Counted from the first letter of the stretch, positions 16,027 through 25,673 are shown. The stretch: 37,617 nt of DNA from Candidatus Poribacteria bacterium (GCA_022827055.1 JAJDTR010000155.1:1-37617); one strand, 5' to 3'. Notes: generated from the letters alone by a model not told the origin. A program made the numbers and translations.

Positions 16027-16851
16027 CTAGCGGCAAAGTGCATCTGTCATTCGCGCAACTCGATGCATCGCTTTCACATCGTGGACACGGACCATGTCCG
16101 CTCCGTGTGCGATTGCCCATGTTATGGTAGCTGCGGTTCCTTCTATTCGACTGTTCACCGGGAGGTCAAGGATCTTCCCGATAAAGGATTTTCTAGACGT
16201 ACCGATAAGGATAGGTTTTTTCAAGAGGCGAAATTCGTCAAGCCTGCGCAAAATCTCCAAGTTGTGATTAACAGTTTTGCCGAATCCAATGCCGGGATCA
16301 ATGATAATTCGGTCGGGAGGGATGCCTTCTGTTTCCGCATACTCGATACGGCAATGAAGCCAAGCAGAGATATCTGACACGACATCATCATAGACCGGCG
16401 ATTGTTGCATCGTCCGCGGGGTTCCACGCATGTGCATAAGGATTACCCCGGCACTCATCTCTGCAACAACCCTCGCCATCTCCGCATCCCCTTGGAGCGC
16501 CGTAATGTCATTGACGATATGTGCCCCAGATTCGAGCACGCGCCGAGCAACCTCCGATTTGCACGTGTCAATCGATACAGGAACAGAGATTTCATCGACA
16601 AGCCCCTCAACCACCGGCAGAATCCGCGCCAATTCTTCCTCTGCCGATGCGGGTGACGCTCCCGGTCGAGAAGATTCGCCGCCAACGTCAATGACATCGG
16701 CTCCGTCCTTCGCCATCTCCTTGGCGTGATCGACCGCCGCGGCAACATCAAGATAGCGTCTACCATCGGAAAATGAATCGGGCGTCACATTCAAGATTCC
16801 CATGATGAGGGAACGCTGTCCGAAACTGAGTTCTTTCCCGCGGCAGTCCAT
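16027..16851 (-). CDS. folP: Dihydropteroate synthase
   Basis: 274 residues of TIM-barrel enzyme that joins pterin pyrophosphate to p-aminobenzoate in folate synthesis. Signature motifs in order: IMGILNVTPDSFSDG, DVIDVGGESSRPGA, VSIDTCKSEVA, IVNDITAL, ILMHMRGTP, IIIDPGIGFGKT, ILIGTSRKSFIG and VRVHDVKAM. Every expected loop is present. The ATG overlaps the ftsH stop by one base (TAATG), so the two are translationally coupled. This ftsH-folP order is common in bacteria. Confidence 0.96.
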   Translation of the reverse strand: MDCRGKELSFGQRSLIMGILNVTPDSFSDGRRYLDVAAAVDHAKEMAKDGADVIDVGGESSRPGASPASAEEELARILPVVEGLVDEISVPVSIDTCKSEVARRVLESGAHIVNDITALQGDAEMARVVAEMSAGVILMHMRGTPRTMQQSPVYDDVVSDISAWLHCRIEYAETEGIPPDRIIIDPGIGFGKTVNHNLEILRRLDEFRLLKKPILIGTSRKSFIGKILDLPVNSRIEGTAATITWAIAHGADMVRVHDVKAMHRVARMTDALCR

Positions 16852-18776
16852 TAAGTTATGGGAACGGGCGGTCTTGGTCCGAGGATATCTTCAATCTCTT
16901 TTCTAACAAGTGTTTCCCTGTCAAGCAGCGCATCGGCAAGTGACTTTAGCCCATCAAGATTGGTCTCAAGAAGATGTCTGGCTTTATCATAACAGTCCAT
17001 GATGATCCGATGTACCGCCTGATCAATTTCGATCGCCGTTTTTTCGCTATAATCTTTATGATGAGCTAGCTCTTTACCAAGAAAAATCTGTTCGTCACGC
17101 CGTCCGAAAGTCAAAGGCCCCATCTCGCTCATTCCCCATTGGGTAACCATTCGACGGGCCATCGCCGTTGCTTGCTCGAAGTCGTTTTGTGCGCCGGTCG
17201 TTTGTTCGCCGAAAATCAATTCCTCGGCGACGCGCCCGCCGAGCGCGAACAGAATATGGGCAAGTATATGTTTCTTGCTCATATTATGGCGTTCTTCCAG
17301 AGGCAACTTTGCCGTTACACCGAGCGCACGTCCGCGGGGAACAATCGTACATTTGTAGTTGGGATCGCTCTCAGGCACAAAATGCAGCATCAACGCATGC
17401 CCGGCTTCGTGGTAGGCGACAACCCGTCTTTCCTCTTCGCTGACAACCAAACTCCGCCGTTCGGGTCCCATCATTACCCGGTCTTTGGCTTCATCAAAGC
17501 AGCCCATATCGATTTGGTCTTTGTCCTGCTTCGCCGCGAGCAACGCTGCCTCGTTTGCCATGTTTTCTATATCTGCGCCCGAAAATCCGGGTGTTGCCTT
17601 TGCAAGTACGTTTAACTCAACATCTTCGGCAAGTTTGTACGGGTCTTTGGTATGGACTTTAAGGATAGATTCTCGTCCGCCCACATCGGGCAAATCAACG
17701 ACAATCTGGCGGTCAAATCGTCCCGGTCTCAGCAAGGCCGGATCCAATACATCCGGACGATTCGTCGCGGCTATAAGTATAACGCCTTCCGACGTGTCGA
17801 AGCCTTGCATTTCAACAAGGAGTTGGTTTAACGTCTGCTCACGCTCGTCGTGCCCGCCGCCGATTCCCGCGCCGCGATGTCGTCCGACGGCGTCAAGTTC
17901 ATCAATGAAAATAATGCAGGGCGCATTCTTCTTGCCCGTTTCGAATAGGTCTCGGACGCGAGATGCTCCAACACCAACAAACATCTCAACAAAATCTGAT
18001 CCGCTGATGCTATAAAACGGAACGTTTGCCTCGCCCGCCACCGCCCGTGCTAACATCGTCTTGCCGGTGCCCGGTGGCCCCATGAGCAGGACTCCTTTGG
18101 GTATGCGGCCGCCGAGGCGTTGAAATTTTTTGGGGTCCTTGAGAAATTCTATCACTTCTTGAAGTGCTTCTTTTGCCTCATCAACTCCCGCAACATCGGC
18201 GAAGGTAATCTTGGTTTGGTCTTCGGAATGAAGTCGCGCACGGCTCTTTCCGAATGATAGCGCTCTATTGCCGGTGCCCTGCACTTGCCTCATGAAAAAA
18301 ATCATGATACCAACGAACAGCAGGATTGGCAGCACGGTCGTTCCAAAGATGAGCAACCATTGGGGAACACTCGATCCCTGCTCAACATTAAAACGGATTT
18401 GTGCATTCGTGAGCGTCTGATGAAGCGGGAATTCGGAAAACTGATCTCGACTGGTTTTAAACTGTCCCTTCCAATCCTCAATCTCGACAATTTCACCGAA
18501 TTTAAGCAACTCGTCTTGAACGAAGTGCGGGTCGCGGAACGTACCTTGAATCCACTCCTTCTTGATGACGACTTTATCTTGAAACAATCCGTCATCCTCC
18601 GGAGCCAATCTTCCGGCTTCCTCTACCGATTTTCTGCGATCTTCCACGAGCTGATAGAAACTCGATGTTGTAAGCTCATGGACTCGGTCTTTGCGGCTGA
18701 TCACTTGGGACAGCGCCAGAACAAAGATTGACGCCATCACCACCCAAACCAAGGTACTCTTTGCGTTCTTGTTCAC
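16851..18776 (-). CDS. ftsH: ATP-dependent zinc metalloprotease FtsH
   Basis: 641 residues. Membrane AAA+ protease that extracts and degrades membrane and short-lived proteins. Two membrane helices (about 7-27 and 138-162) flank a periplasmic domain that looks somewhat enlarged in its middle. The AAA domain has Walker A GPPGTGKT (233-240), the pore loop around FVEMFVGVG, Walker [14 protein letters not shown], and the second region of homology ending [10 protein letters not shown]. The zinc site is HEAGH (456-460) with a downstream acidic ligand in the [13 protein letters not shown] segment. The start is GTG; AGAGG sits 9 bases upstream. A good promoter lies 25-52 bases upstream. Confidence 0.97.
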   Translation of the reverse strand: MNKNAKSTLVWVVMASIFVLALSQVISRKDRVHELTTSSFYQLVEDRRKSVEEAGRLAPEDDGLFQDKVVIKKEWIQGTFRDPHFVQDELLKFGEIVEIEDWKGQFKTSRDQFSEFPLHQTLTNAQIRFNVEQGSSVPQWLLIFGTTVLPILLFVGIMIFFMRQVQGTGNRALSFGKSRARLHSEDQTKITFADVAGVDEAKEALQEVIEFLKDPKKFQRLGGRIPKGVLLMGPPGTGKTMLARAVAGEANVPFYSISGSDFVEMFVGVGASRVRDLFETGKKNAPCIIFIDELDAVGRHRGAGIGGGHDEREQTLNQLLVEMQGFDTSEGVILIAATNRPDVLDPALLRPGRFDRQIVVDLPDVGGRESILKVHTKDPYKLAEDVELNVLAKATPGFSGADIENMANEAALLAAKQDKDQIDMGCFDEAKDRVMMGPERRSLVVSEEERRVVAYHEAGHALMLHFVPESDPNYKCTIVPRGRALGVTAKLPLEERHNMSKKHILAHILFALGGRVAEELIFGEQTTGAQNDFEQATAMARRMVTQWGMSEMGPLTFGRRDEQIFLGKELAHHKDYSEKTAIEIDQAVHRIIMDCYDKARHLLETNLDGLKSLADALLDRETLVRKEIEDILGPRPPVPIT

Positions 18777-18800
18777 TCCTACACGCCTCTCTGTTTCAAT

Positions 18801-18828
18801 ATTGTAAGCATTTCTACGCCTATGCCAA
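18801..18828 (-). promoter_or_regulatory. Putative ftsH promoter
   Basis: On the minus strand TTGGCA (18823-18828), a 16-base spacer and TACAAT (18801-18806). Transcription would begin near 18794, leaving a leader of under 20 bases before the GTG start. Confidence 0.6.
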
Positions 18829-19097
18829 CCTTAGGGTTATGCCGCTTCGAGCGAATTTACGCTCGCTATGAACCGATGAAATCTAGAATCCCTAATTGTA
18901 GTGGAATCAATCGTCGAAAAGAGTTTGGACTAGCACCGGTTCAGGACGAAAAGTATAACAAATGCGCTGCCAGATATCAAAGGGAAATTCTCCTTTCTGT
19001 CACTTATATCATACTATGCAATGTGGTTGTCACTATGTTTTAACGATGTATTCCGAAATCTGTGAATTCTCCCGGTTGGCGGCCGCACCGATTTCAC
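18829..19097. other. Intergenic region between divergent ftsH and CBM9-like genes
   Basis: No gene is supported. A small CGAGCG / CGCTCG hairpin lies near 18848-18865. Otherwise I see only the two outward promoters at its ends. Confidence 0.45.
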
Positions 19098-19126
19098 TTG
19101 ACACTCCATAGCCTTGACAGTATACT
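19098..19126 (+). promoter_or_regulatory. Strong sigma70-type promoter
   Basis: Perfect TTGACA (19098-19103), a 17-base spacer and TATACT (19121-19126). The start site would be near 19133, about 66 bases before the CBM9-like gene. Confidence 0.7.
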
Positions 19127-19198
19127 ACAGAAATATTGGGGTTGGCAATTGGAATTGCTCTTCTTTTGGGAAAACCCTGCAAAGGGGAAGGAGGAGGC

Positions 19199-19921
19199 AT
19201 GAAACCGGTAAGCTTGATTTCTACTTCCGTTATAATTCTGATAGTTGCCGCCTCTGCCAGCTTTGCCCATATAATAAATCCGGAAACTGGCTTGAAATTC
19301 CGGTATAACGCAGAGCTCGTAGAAGTTTCTCCGGTGATTGACGGTGTTCTTAACGACACGCCTTGGCATGAGACCGGAATACCCGGGAAAATGGATCAAG
19401 AAGTTGTTTACGACCAGCAATGGCTGGAATCAAGCGACTTCACTGGTGTGTTCGCCGGGGTATGGCGGAGCGGTTTCCTATATATCGCAATTCAAATGAG
19501 CGACGATCAAGTCGAGAATCATGGCGCCAAACTTTCCGAAAAAGACCATCTTGTGGTGTATCTCGATCCGGATCATAGCGGTCACAAAAGCGATTTGTAC
19601 CGTTACGATCTACCTGTGGGCGATGATGAACACCAATCTTTTGACCCCCCTCTTAGAGCAGTTGCTTGGGGAGACGATGGGCAATCCTGCGAATTGATGT
19701 TTAACTTGGGTGATATCGCAGAAAAAGGGAATACGATTGGATTTTGGATCTACTATAATGACGTAGATAACGGAAATCTGGAACATCGGATTAGCTGGGG
19801 ACCTCCCGGGTATACCGATGACGACTTATCTTTACCGGATCTCGTATTTACCGCCAAATTAAAACCAAATGTGAACCAAAAGGTTCTTCAGTGGGGACGT
19901 ATCAAGAGTTTCTATTATTGA
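19199..19921 (+). CDS. Secreted CBM9-like / sugar-binding beta-sandwich protein
   Basis: 240 residues. An N-terminal signal peptide (VSLISTSVIILIVAASASFA, about 4-23) precedes a single beta-sandwich that opens VIDGVLNDTPWHET. That is the hallmark of the CBM9/DOMON-like carbohydrate-binding family ('IDG.LdD..W'). Later family-like signs are LYIAIQMSDDQV, DHLVVYLDPDHSG and a Trp-rich end. No catalytic domain is attached, so it is probably a periplasmic or surface binding protein. AAGGAGGAGG directly precedes ATG 19199. The frame is open upstream to 19136 but that part lacks a Shine-Dalgarno and lies in the leader. Probably co-transcribed with the next small gene. Confidence 0.75.
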   Translation: MKPVSLISTSVIILIVAASASFAHIINPETGLKFRYNAELVEVSPVIDGVLNDTPWHETGIPGKMDQEVVYDQQWLESSDFTGVFAGVWRSGFLYIAIQMSDDQVENHGAKLSEKDHLVVYLDPDHSGHKSDLYRYDLPVGDDEHQSFDPPLRAVAWGDDGQSCELMFNLGDIAEKGNTIGFWIYYNDVDNGNLEHRISWGPPGYTDDDLSLPDLVFTAKLKPNVNQKVLQWGRIKSFYY

Positions 19922-19942
19922 TTATTGATCTGAGGAAGACGC

Positions 19943-20125
19943 TTGGTGTTTTTTTTCGGCAAGGTTTTGGAACTAATGGGGATAGTTCTTCTCGGAGCGG
20001 GGTTATATTTAGGATGCGTCAACCCCTACGGTTTTACCGAGGGCAAGTCAATGGGAGTCGAGATGGGATCATTGGTGGCAGGGATTCTTATCTTCTTCAT
20101 CGGACGCCTTATTGAGAAGCGTTGA
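19943..20125 (+). CDS. Small two-helix membrane protein
   Basis: 60 residues. Two hydrophobic segments (about 8-24 and 42-55) are joined by a short loop (NPYGFTEGKSMGVEMGS). It ends GRLIEKR. The start is TTG, with GAGGA 6 bases upstream, 21 bases after the preceding gene's stop, so it likely shares that transcript. I do not recognise the family. The good ribosome-binding site, the close spacing and the clean membrane topology argue that it is real. Confidence 0.6.
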   Translation: MVFFFGKVLELMGIVLLGAGLYLGCVNPYGFTEGKSMGVEMGSLVAGILIFFIGRLIEKR

Positions 20126-20293
20126 GGACAGATTATATCGCGATATCTCCATAATCCGGTATCTGTGTCAGACCAAACGCGCAGACGTTTTTTTGATCGC
20201 CTAATGCAATCCCGCTTGCAGGTCGGTAGTCGCCACGCCCTTTTTAAGTGTCCCGGCACGGTTCAAAGAATTTTATGGAACAGAAAATGGGGT

Positions 20294-20304
20294 TGTGCTA
20301 TACT
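20294..20304 (+). promoter_or_regulatory. Extended -10 promoter
   Basis: TTGTGCTATACT has a TGn-TATACT extended -10 box (hexamer 20299-20304). No good -35 is seen 17 bases upstream. It lies about 75 bases before the lipoprotein start. Confidence 0.45.
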
Positions 20305-20377
20305 AAGAACTCAGATTTCTTGACGCCGGTACGATAGGTCAAACATGAAATCAACAAACAAGGAGGCAATACTGAAA

Positions 20378-21139
20378 ATGAAGGAACTGAACAACTATGT
20401 CTGGCCGAGTTTCGCTGGATTATTCATACTACTGTTATTGACTATGGGTTGCGCAAGCGGCACACCACTAAAGAACATGCCGCCGATTCAACCGTCAGAT
20501 AGACTTGATGAAAACACCGTTCTAGACGAGAGCGATCCGGAACAGTTCGAAATCCCGGCAAAGTCACCGATACTCATCATGACGAAGGATGACATCGAAG
20601 TTGCTATCTGTTACTGGCGTCACTACGACTTGAATCGCAAATATCACCGTGGCAATACCGTATCGCCATTTTACGCATCCGAAGCGCTCCATCAAGGCGA
20701 TAAAACGGACGTGTTTTACGTCAAGATTACGAATAATCGCCCCCAGAAAATTCTATTTAATGTTAATAAATGCAGGATTGAAGATCAGGGCGAAAATTTG
20801 TATGGCCCATTGGACTATGATGGCTTGGTAGAGCGATTCGGACTCATGAGTCGTGTCGCGGGCATCCCTGTCAAAAACGGATTGGCTGTCGCACGTAGGA
20901 TTCTTCTCGAAAAACAGATCGGACGCTTGGATGACGGGATACCGGCAGGGAAAAGTATTGAGGGATTCCTGCCGTTCTATCAGACCAAACTCAACGCCAG
21001 AGAGTTGACCGTCATGCTGCCAATCGAAAAAGCTCCGCCGCCAAACACGACTAAACGGTTTCAAACAATCGACTTTAGCTTTCCTTTCATTCATAGTGAA
21101 TCGGTTCGCCATGCTCAGCCTACACCCGTCAAGTACTAA
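20378..21139 (+). CDS. Putative lipoprotein of unknown function
   Basis: 253 residues. A signal peptide (FAGLFILLLLTMGCAS) ends in a lipobox-like TMGC at about residue 25, so the protein is probably lipid-anchored. The mature part has no catalytic motif I recognise. It contains a globular region with DDIEVAICYWRHYDLNRKY, then DVFYVKITNNRPQKILFNVN, an Ig-like or 'translocation accessory' pattern, ending FLPFYQTKLNARELTVMLP. AAGGAGG lies 11 bases before ATG 20378. An earlier in-frame ATG at 20345 has no Shine-Dalgarno and would add 11 residues before the signal. It faces the convergent dinG-type gene. Confidence 0.65.
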   Translation: MKELNNYVWPSFAGLFILLLLTMGCASGTPLKNMPPIQPSDRLDENTVLDESDPEQFEIPAKSPILIMTKDDIEVAICYWRHYDLNRKYHRGNTVSPFYASEALHQGDKTDVFYVKITNNRPQKILFNVNKCRIEDQGENLYGPLDYDGLVERFGLMSRVAGIPVKNGLAVARRILLEKQIGRLDDGIPAGKSIEGFLPFYQTKLNARELTVMLPIEKAPPPNTTKRFQTIDFSFPFIHSESVRHAQPTPVKY

Positions 21140-21199
21140 TCTCCGCAAGATCTAGGAGATTGAGGGCAAATCGTCACAGCCCGTGCGTTAGCGCAGGCA

Positions 21200-23179
21200 T
21201 TATCTGACGATTGTGCACGGCGGCAAGGAATTCAAGAACTGTTTGCCGTAAAATTTGGTTGTCAAGCGGGGATCGAGAATAACGACCATTCCCTTATCGG
21301 TCTTCGTGCGGATGAGGCGGCCAAATCCTTGTTTCAGCCTAAGAATTGCTTCAGGCAAGCTAAATTCCATGAAAGAATTGCCGCCCTCCTCCTCGACCCG
21401 CTTAATCTTCGCTTCCATCACCGGATGTGTCGGCACCTCGAACGGTAGTTTTGTAATAATTACGTTGCTGAGTGATTCGCCCTGAACATCCACCCCTTCC
21501 CAGAAGCTTGATGTCCCGAATAACACCGAGTCTCTGTCCCGCTTAAAAGCATCCAACATTTGACTGCGCGAGAGTCCTCCGCCCTGCTTAAACGAGACGA
21601 TGCCAAGCTCATCGAGATAATCCGATAAAACGCCGTAGACTTCATCCATCATCCGGTAACTTGTGAATAGCACAAACGCCTTTCCGTGTGTCATCTTGAG
21701 ATAGTGCTTAACTTGGGTGATAACGGATTGAGTAAACTCTACGGATCTGCGCGGATCCGGCATCCTCAAGGGAATATGTATCTCGACTTGGTTCTTATAG
21801 TCGAAAGGTGAGCCGGCAATCAATTCGCGGCACTCCGACAAGCCAACGCGTCTCTTGAAAAAATTGAAATTCTGATTTGTCGCCAGCGTGGCGCTCGTCA
21901 GGATAACGCTGTTCATGATACCGAACAGATACTCATTCACCGCCTCGCTCACATTCACCGGCGTCGCATTTAACGTCATGCGGGGGAATCGTCCCCGGTT
22001 TACCGTTTCAATCCAATACACGGAATCCGGATCGCTGTGGTTAATCATGAGGTCCAGATCTTCACGAAGTTGATTGCATCGGCGCAGGTGAGAGGCTATC
22101 TCCTCTTCATCGTCATCCGTCTGCGCCGTTTCCCTCAACTGTCTTAACTCCGTCCGAAGGGTTGCAAGCGGTGCGTCCAGCACGTTTTCGACGAAGTTTT
22201 CATGGTCGATTCGTTGTGTGATGCCGCCTCCCCACCTCTGGCTTCCTTGGGACTCCAACCATTCGGTAATCGCGCGGAAAAGCGTATTTGCCTGATTACG
22301 CGCGTCTTCCACCGGCTCCTTCAGATGCGACGCAGCATAACGGACAGAAAGGCCGCTTTTGCCGCTCGGATTGTCAAGCGAGTCTAAGAACCGTTTTACT
22401 CGGAAATTGGTGAGTTCAACGGTTGCGTGCTTGCCCGCAATGGCTTCGAGATGGTGCGCTTCGTCGAGAATCAGATACTGATAGTCCGGTAGAACCGCAG
22501 ATTGTACATCGGCGGATTGCCGTATCGCCAAATCGCTGAACAGTAAGTGATGATTCACGACGAGCAGATTTGCTTCTTGCATCTGTCTGCGCGCCTTGAA
22601 ATAAAAGCAAGTGCTAAACGTCGGACATTTCGATCTCAAACAATTGTCTCTGTCTGAAACAACTCGATCCCAGAGATCCGGCGTCGGCTGCTTCTCAAGA
22701 TCCGCTCGACTCCCATCGCCGGTAGTTGCCACCCATTCTACAATTTCCGCTAGCTCTGCGACCTCTTCTTGCGTGTCAAACAACCCTCTCTCGTAAGTTT
22801 GCAAACTGTTGAGCCGACGGCGTGAAAGGTAGTTACTACGGCCCTTGGCGAGCACCGCAGAAAAAGAATACGGCAAAACTTCTTGAAGAAAAGGAATGTC
22901 TTTTCTTATCAATTGCTCCTGCAAACTGATGGTGTTTGTTGAGATAACAACGGTTTCGCCTGTGCTGAGTGCGAGGTCAATCGCGGGTATAAGGTATGCA
23001 AAGGTCTTACCTACCCCGGTTCCTGCTTCAACGATGAGATGCTCGTCAGCCTGAAAAGCGTCGGCGACAGCGTTCGCCATTTCGAGTTGCTGAGGGCGGA
23101 ACTCATACCCACCGAGACCTTGAGCAATGAATCCCTCCGGTCCAAAAATGTGATTCAAATCTGACATGCGTTCATTCAT
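21200..23179 (-). CDS. dinG: DinG/XPD-type ATP-dependent helicase with an incomplete Fe-S motif
   Basis: 659 residues. Superfamily 2 5'-3' helicase used in replication and repair of structured DNA. Walker A is AGTGVGKT (52-59), the DEAH box is 239-242, and late motifs are GTSSFWEGVDV, VIITKLPFEVP and QGFGRLIRTKTD. The Fe-S region keeps Cys180, Cys185 and Cys191, but the first cysteine of the family, normally in KGRxNYLC, is Ser119 (KGRSNYLSRRRL). The cluster may be unstable, or bound by three cysteines. No exonuclease domain is fused. A second ATG four residues on could be the start; neither has a clear Shine-Dalgarno. Confidence 0.9.
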   Translation of the reverse strand: MNERMSDLNHIFGPEGFIAQGLGGYEFRPQQLEMANAVADAFQADEHLIVEAGTGVGKTFAYLIPAIDLALSTGETVVISTNTISLQEQLIRKDIPFLQEVLPYSFSAVLAKGRSNYLSRRRLNSLQTYERGLFDTQEEVAELAEIVEWVATTGDGSRADLEKQPTPDLWDRVVSDRDNCLRSKCPTFSTCFYFKARRQMQEANLLVVNHHLLFSDLAIRQSADVQSAVLPDYQYLILDEAHHLEAIAGKHATVELTNFRVKRFLDSLDNPSGKSGLSVRYAASHLKEPVEDARNQANTLFRAITEWLESQGSQRWGGGITQRIDHENFVENVLDAPLATLRTELRQLRETAQTDDDEEEIASHLRRCNQLREDLDLMINHSDPDSVYWIETVNRGRFPRMTLNATPVNVSEAVNEYLFGIMNSVILTSATLATNQNFNFFKRRVGLSECRELIAGSPFDYKNQVEIHIPLRMPDPRRSVEFTQSVITQVKHYLKMTHGKAFVLFTSYRMMDEVYGVLSDYLDELGIVSFKQGGGLSRSQMLDAFKRDRDSVLFGTSSFWEGVDVQGESLSNVIITKLPFEVPTHPVMEAKIKRVEEEGGNSFMEFSLPEAILRLKQGFGRLIRTKTDKGMVVILDPRLTTKFYGKQFLNSLPPCTIVR

Positions 23180-23263
23180 GGCGTTTAGATTTTGCTAGAA
23201 TACCAAATGCGTACCGCCACAATCGGGCGTCGCATGGTGACACCGGAAACAGGTACATCTAAT

Positions 23264-23513
23264 CTCGACTTTGTACATTTAAGTGGTATAACAAACAGTG
23301 TCAATCAAGCGTTTGAGAAAAGCGGGTGAGATTTTAACCATCTGGCTTTTTTGGTTGACCTCTGAAAAAGTCGCTGGTGGTTTCCAGTACCATCACGGCG
23401 GGGCAGGGGATCTCTATCGCACTCGCTATCCGCTCGCTTGATTCCCGCCTACGGGTTTGGTGTCGTACCGCTTTCCGTACAGCCCAACCGTTGTACTTTT
23501 GTACAAAGTCGAG
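23264..23513. repeat. 250-bp segment bordered by 14-bp inverted repeats
   Basis: CTCGACTTTGTACA at 23264-23277 is matched exactly in reverse at 23500-23513. The segment lies wholly between two genes and codes for nothing I can see. It resembles a small non-autonomous element, though no clear target duplication is visible at its edges. Confidence 0.4.
23401..23449 (-). repeat. Dispersed ~40-bp repeat, copy G (reverse)
   Basis: On the minus strand: GGCGGGAATCAAGCGAGCGG, ATAGCGAGTGCGATAGAGAT, then CCCCTGCCC. This is the longest and best-kept copy. Confidence 0.75.
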
Positions 23514-23533
23514 CTATTGTGTCAACTACTTAC

Positions 23534-24940
23534 TCACTCTTGGCTGGGTTTGACACTGACAATCTTCTTACCTTCGCCATGCGTGATTTCAAGGATGATC
23601 TCGGGGTCCTCCTGCGCCGAGTGCACCAGTTCGTCGAATTGCTCCACGCTCTCGACTTTCTTTCCGTTAATCGCGACTATTAAGGTGCCGCGCAAAATCC
23701 CGGCGTTTTCCGCCGGAGCACCCAATTTGATGGCTTTAACCATGACTCCTTGGTCACCAGGTTTAAGAAACGTGTAATTTTCAAAATCGCTTGCGCCCAT
23801 TTCTCGGGCAAAAATGCCTAGGATTTTCCACGATTCTGACGTTGGAGTAACCCATCTTTCCACGTGTCGCGGAGGAATCTCTCCAATAGAAACCTCGAGC
23901 GTTTTCTGTCGACGGTCCCGGATAACCGTAATTTTGGCTTTCTCACCCACGAGCGATTCCGCTATCTGGAACTGGAGTTGGCGGAAGTCGTTTACCTCTT
24001 TTCCTTTATATTTTGTGATGATGTCCCCCCGCTGTAGTCCGCCGCGCTTGGCCGGCGACGATGGTTCGACCCCCTGGACGCGGATCCCCTCCCGCACTTG
24101 CCTCATGCGTATCCCGAGCCAACCGCGCGTGACCTTTCGGTTGTTGACTAACTGATCGCTAATCCTCTTGACCAAATTGATAGGGATAGCAAAACTGGCT
24201 CCCGCTTTGACGACATCAGTGGCAATCGCGTCGTCTGTTTTGCGGATGACCGAGTTTAGCCCGATAACTTCGCCGTAAATGTTTAACAAGGGACCACCGC
24301 TGTTCCCCTTACTTAGCCATGCATCTGTTTGAATGAAATCTTGATAACGAATGATGTTATCTCCCAGTGGCAAAGCGCGTCCTATTCCACTCACGATTCC
24401 AGTTGTAATAGTGTAGTCAAGGCTGTAGGGGTTACCGATGGCAATGGCAAACTGCCCAACTCGGACCTCATCGGAGTCGGCGAAGGCAAGTGTTGGCAAC
24501 TCTTCTCCCACATCAATCTTCAGCACGGCAATATCTGTGCTTGCATCCTCTCCAATCAGTTCGGCATCGTACCATTGACGATTGAACGGGCGAACACGTA
24601 TTGTCTCCGCGCCATTCACGACGTGGTCGTTTGTTACGACATAGCCGTCCGGATGAAAGATAATCCCCGTTCCCTCCAGTTCGACAATAGGCCGGGATCC
24701 CTCCGAGCCGCGACCGGCTTTCCGCCTCACGTTCTTTGCAGACACACTAACAACAGCCACTTTGCTCTGATCGTAGATATTGGCAAACGTGTTTTGAATG
24801 GATTCCAGAAGTTGAATATCCGCGGAAACCGTTGGCAAGCGACTAGGACTAGTTGACTGAACCGATGTGTTACAGGTCGAAACTAGGACACTGAGAATGA
24901 GTAGCGTGAATAGCGGGTACATATTGGCGGTTTTCTTCAT
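23534..24940 (-). CDS. HtrA/DegP-type serine protease with two PDZ domains
   Basis: 468 residues. Envelope protein quality control. An N-terminal hydrophobic signal (10-23) ends VSTC, a weak lipobox, so it may be a lipoprotein or be cut elsewhere. The trypsin-like domain has His106 (TNDHVV), Asp136 (STDIAVL) and Ser214 (KGNSGGPLLN). In most relatives the serine loop is 'AAINPGNSGGP'; here it is AWLSKGNSGGP. PDZ1 spans about 265-355 (RGWLGIRM, RGGLQRGDIITKYKGKEV) and PDZ2 about 393-460 (ENAGILRGTLIVAINGKKV). AGAGGAA lies before the ATG. It is upstream of dinG on the same strand but separated by 350 bp of repeats. Confidence 0.93.
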   Translation of the reverse strand: MKKTANMYPLFTLLILSVLVSTCNTSVQSTSPSRLPTVSADIQLLESIQNTFANIYDQSKVAVVSVSAKNVRRKAGRGSEGSRPIVELEGTGIIFHPDGYVVTNDHVVNGAETIRVRPFNRQWYDAELIGEDASTDIAVLKIDVGEELPTLAFADSDEVRVGQFAIAIGNPYSLDYTITTGIVSGIGRALPLGDNIIRYQDFIQTDAWLSKGNSGGPLLNIYGEVIGLNSVIRKTDDAIATDVVKAGASFAIPINLVKRISDQLVNNRKVTRGWLGIRMRQVREGIRVQGVEPSSPAKRGGLQRGDIITKYKGKEVNDFRQLQFQIAESLVGEKAKITVIRDRRQKTLEVSIGEIPPRHVERWVTPTSESWKILGIFAREMGASDFENYTFLKPGDQGVMVKAIKLGAPAENAGILRGTLIVAINGKKVESVEQFDELVHSAQEDPEIILEITHGEGKKIVSVKPSQE

Positions 24941-25673
24941 TATGGTATTCCTCTATGACTGACGGACATATAGGACGTGTGTGAGGACAATAGCCAATAG
25001 GTTTGAACGATTGCGGATACCACAGTTATCGGCGTTTTTTGGCAAGCGAGGAGACACGATCAGGGAAGTGCGCTTCTGAAACTTGTTAAGAGGGAAAGTG
25101 TAAACACCCGGTACAACCCGCATCTCACCTTGATGTTCAAATCACCCATCCAAACACTACCAAGTTCCAATAATTCCATTATAGAGGTCTATCGGAATAC
25201 CTGTCAATCATTGAATCTCAACACTACTGCGCGGCAGAAACAGAGCCCATGTTATTTAACGATTGAGTGTGCCCAATGAGTTTCAGAAGGTTGCGATTTG
25301 ATATCAGTCACCGACCTTGAACCGCCTTCGGATAGCCTAATTGGAGATGGAGGCAGTTTCGCCGCCTCCTCACATTTTGCTTGACACCACAAACTCGCAG
25401 AAATATCATATATCCACACCAGCAGACGTTGGACACGGTCACCGGTTTAGACAATCAGCCCGGAACAAGGTAATCGCTGCCAGTGGAGAGTTCTAGGCAA
25501 TCCTTTACTGCAATATTAACCGTAGCTTAAGAAACAAGCAATTTTCAGGACATTATTCCGACGCAATCATTATGTTGCATCCGCCACGCATAGGTAACGC
25601 AGTCAATTTTGAAATATATGCCCTCGCGCAGCCATACGTGAAGTCTTAGAAAATATATCAGCAGGGAGATAAT
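24941..25673. other. 730-bp gene-free divergent region
   Basis: Between htrA (minus) and the FAH gene (plus). No open frame or RNA gene is supported. It contains a modest GC hairpin (25350-25370, GGAGGC / GCCTCC) and a promoter-like TTGACA-17-TATCAT at 25381-25409. I could not recognise a riboswitch in the 260 bases between that promoter and the gene. Confidence 0.5.
25381..25409 (+). promoter_or_regulatory. Putative sigma70-type promoter
   Basis: Perfect TTGACA (25381-25386), a 17-base spacer and TATCAT (25404-25409). If it drives the FAH-family operon the leader is about 258 bases long. Confidence 0.5.

Larger units (their letters stand above)
23180..23533. other. Spacer between htrA and dinG with inverted-repeat borders
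   Basis: About 350 bp with no gene. It holds the reverse repeat copy G and is nearly framed by a 14-bp perfect inverted repeat (23264-23277 and 23500-23513). Confidence 0.5.

Noticed and set aside
25350..25370. GC hairpin as a terminator in the htrA-FAH gap
   Set aside because: The stem is only 6 bp with a long loop, no proper T-run follows, and no gene reads into it.
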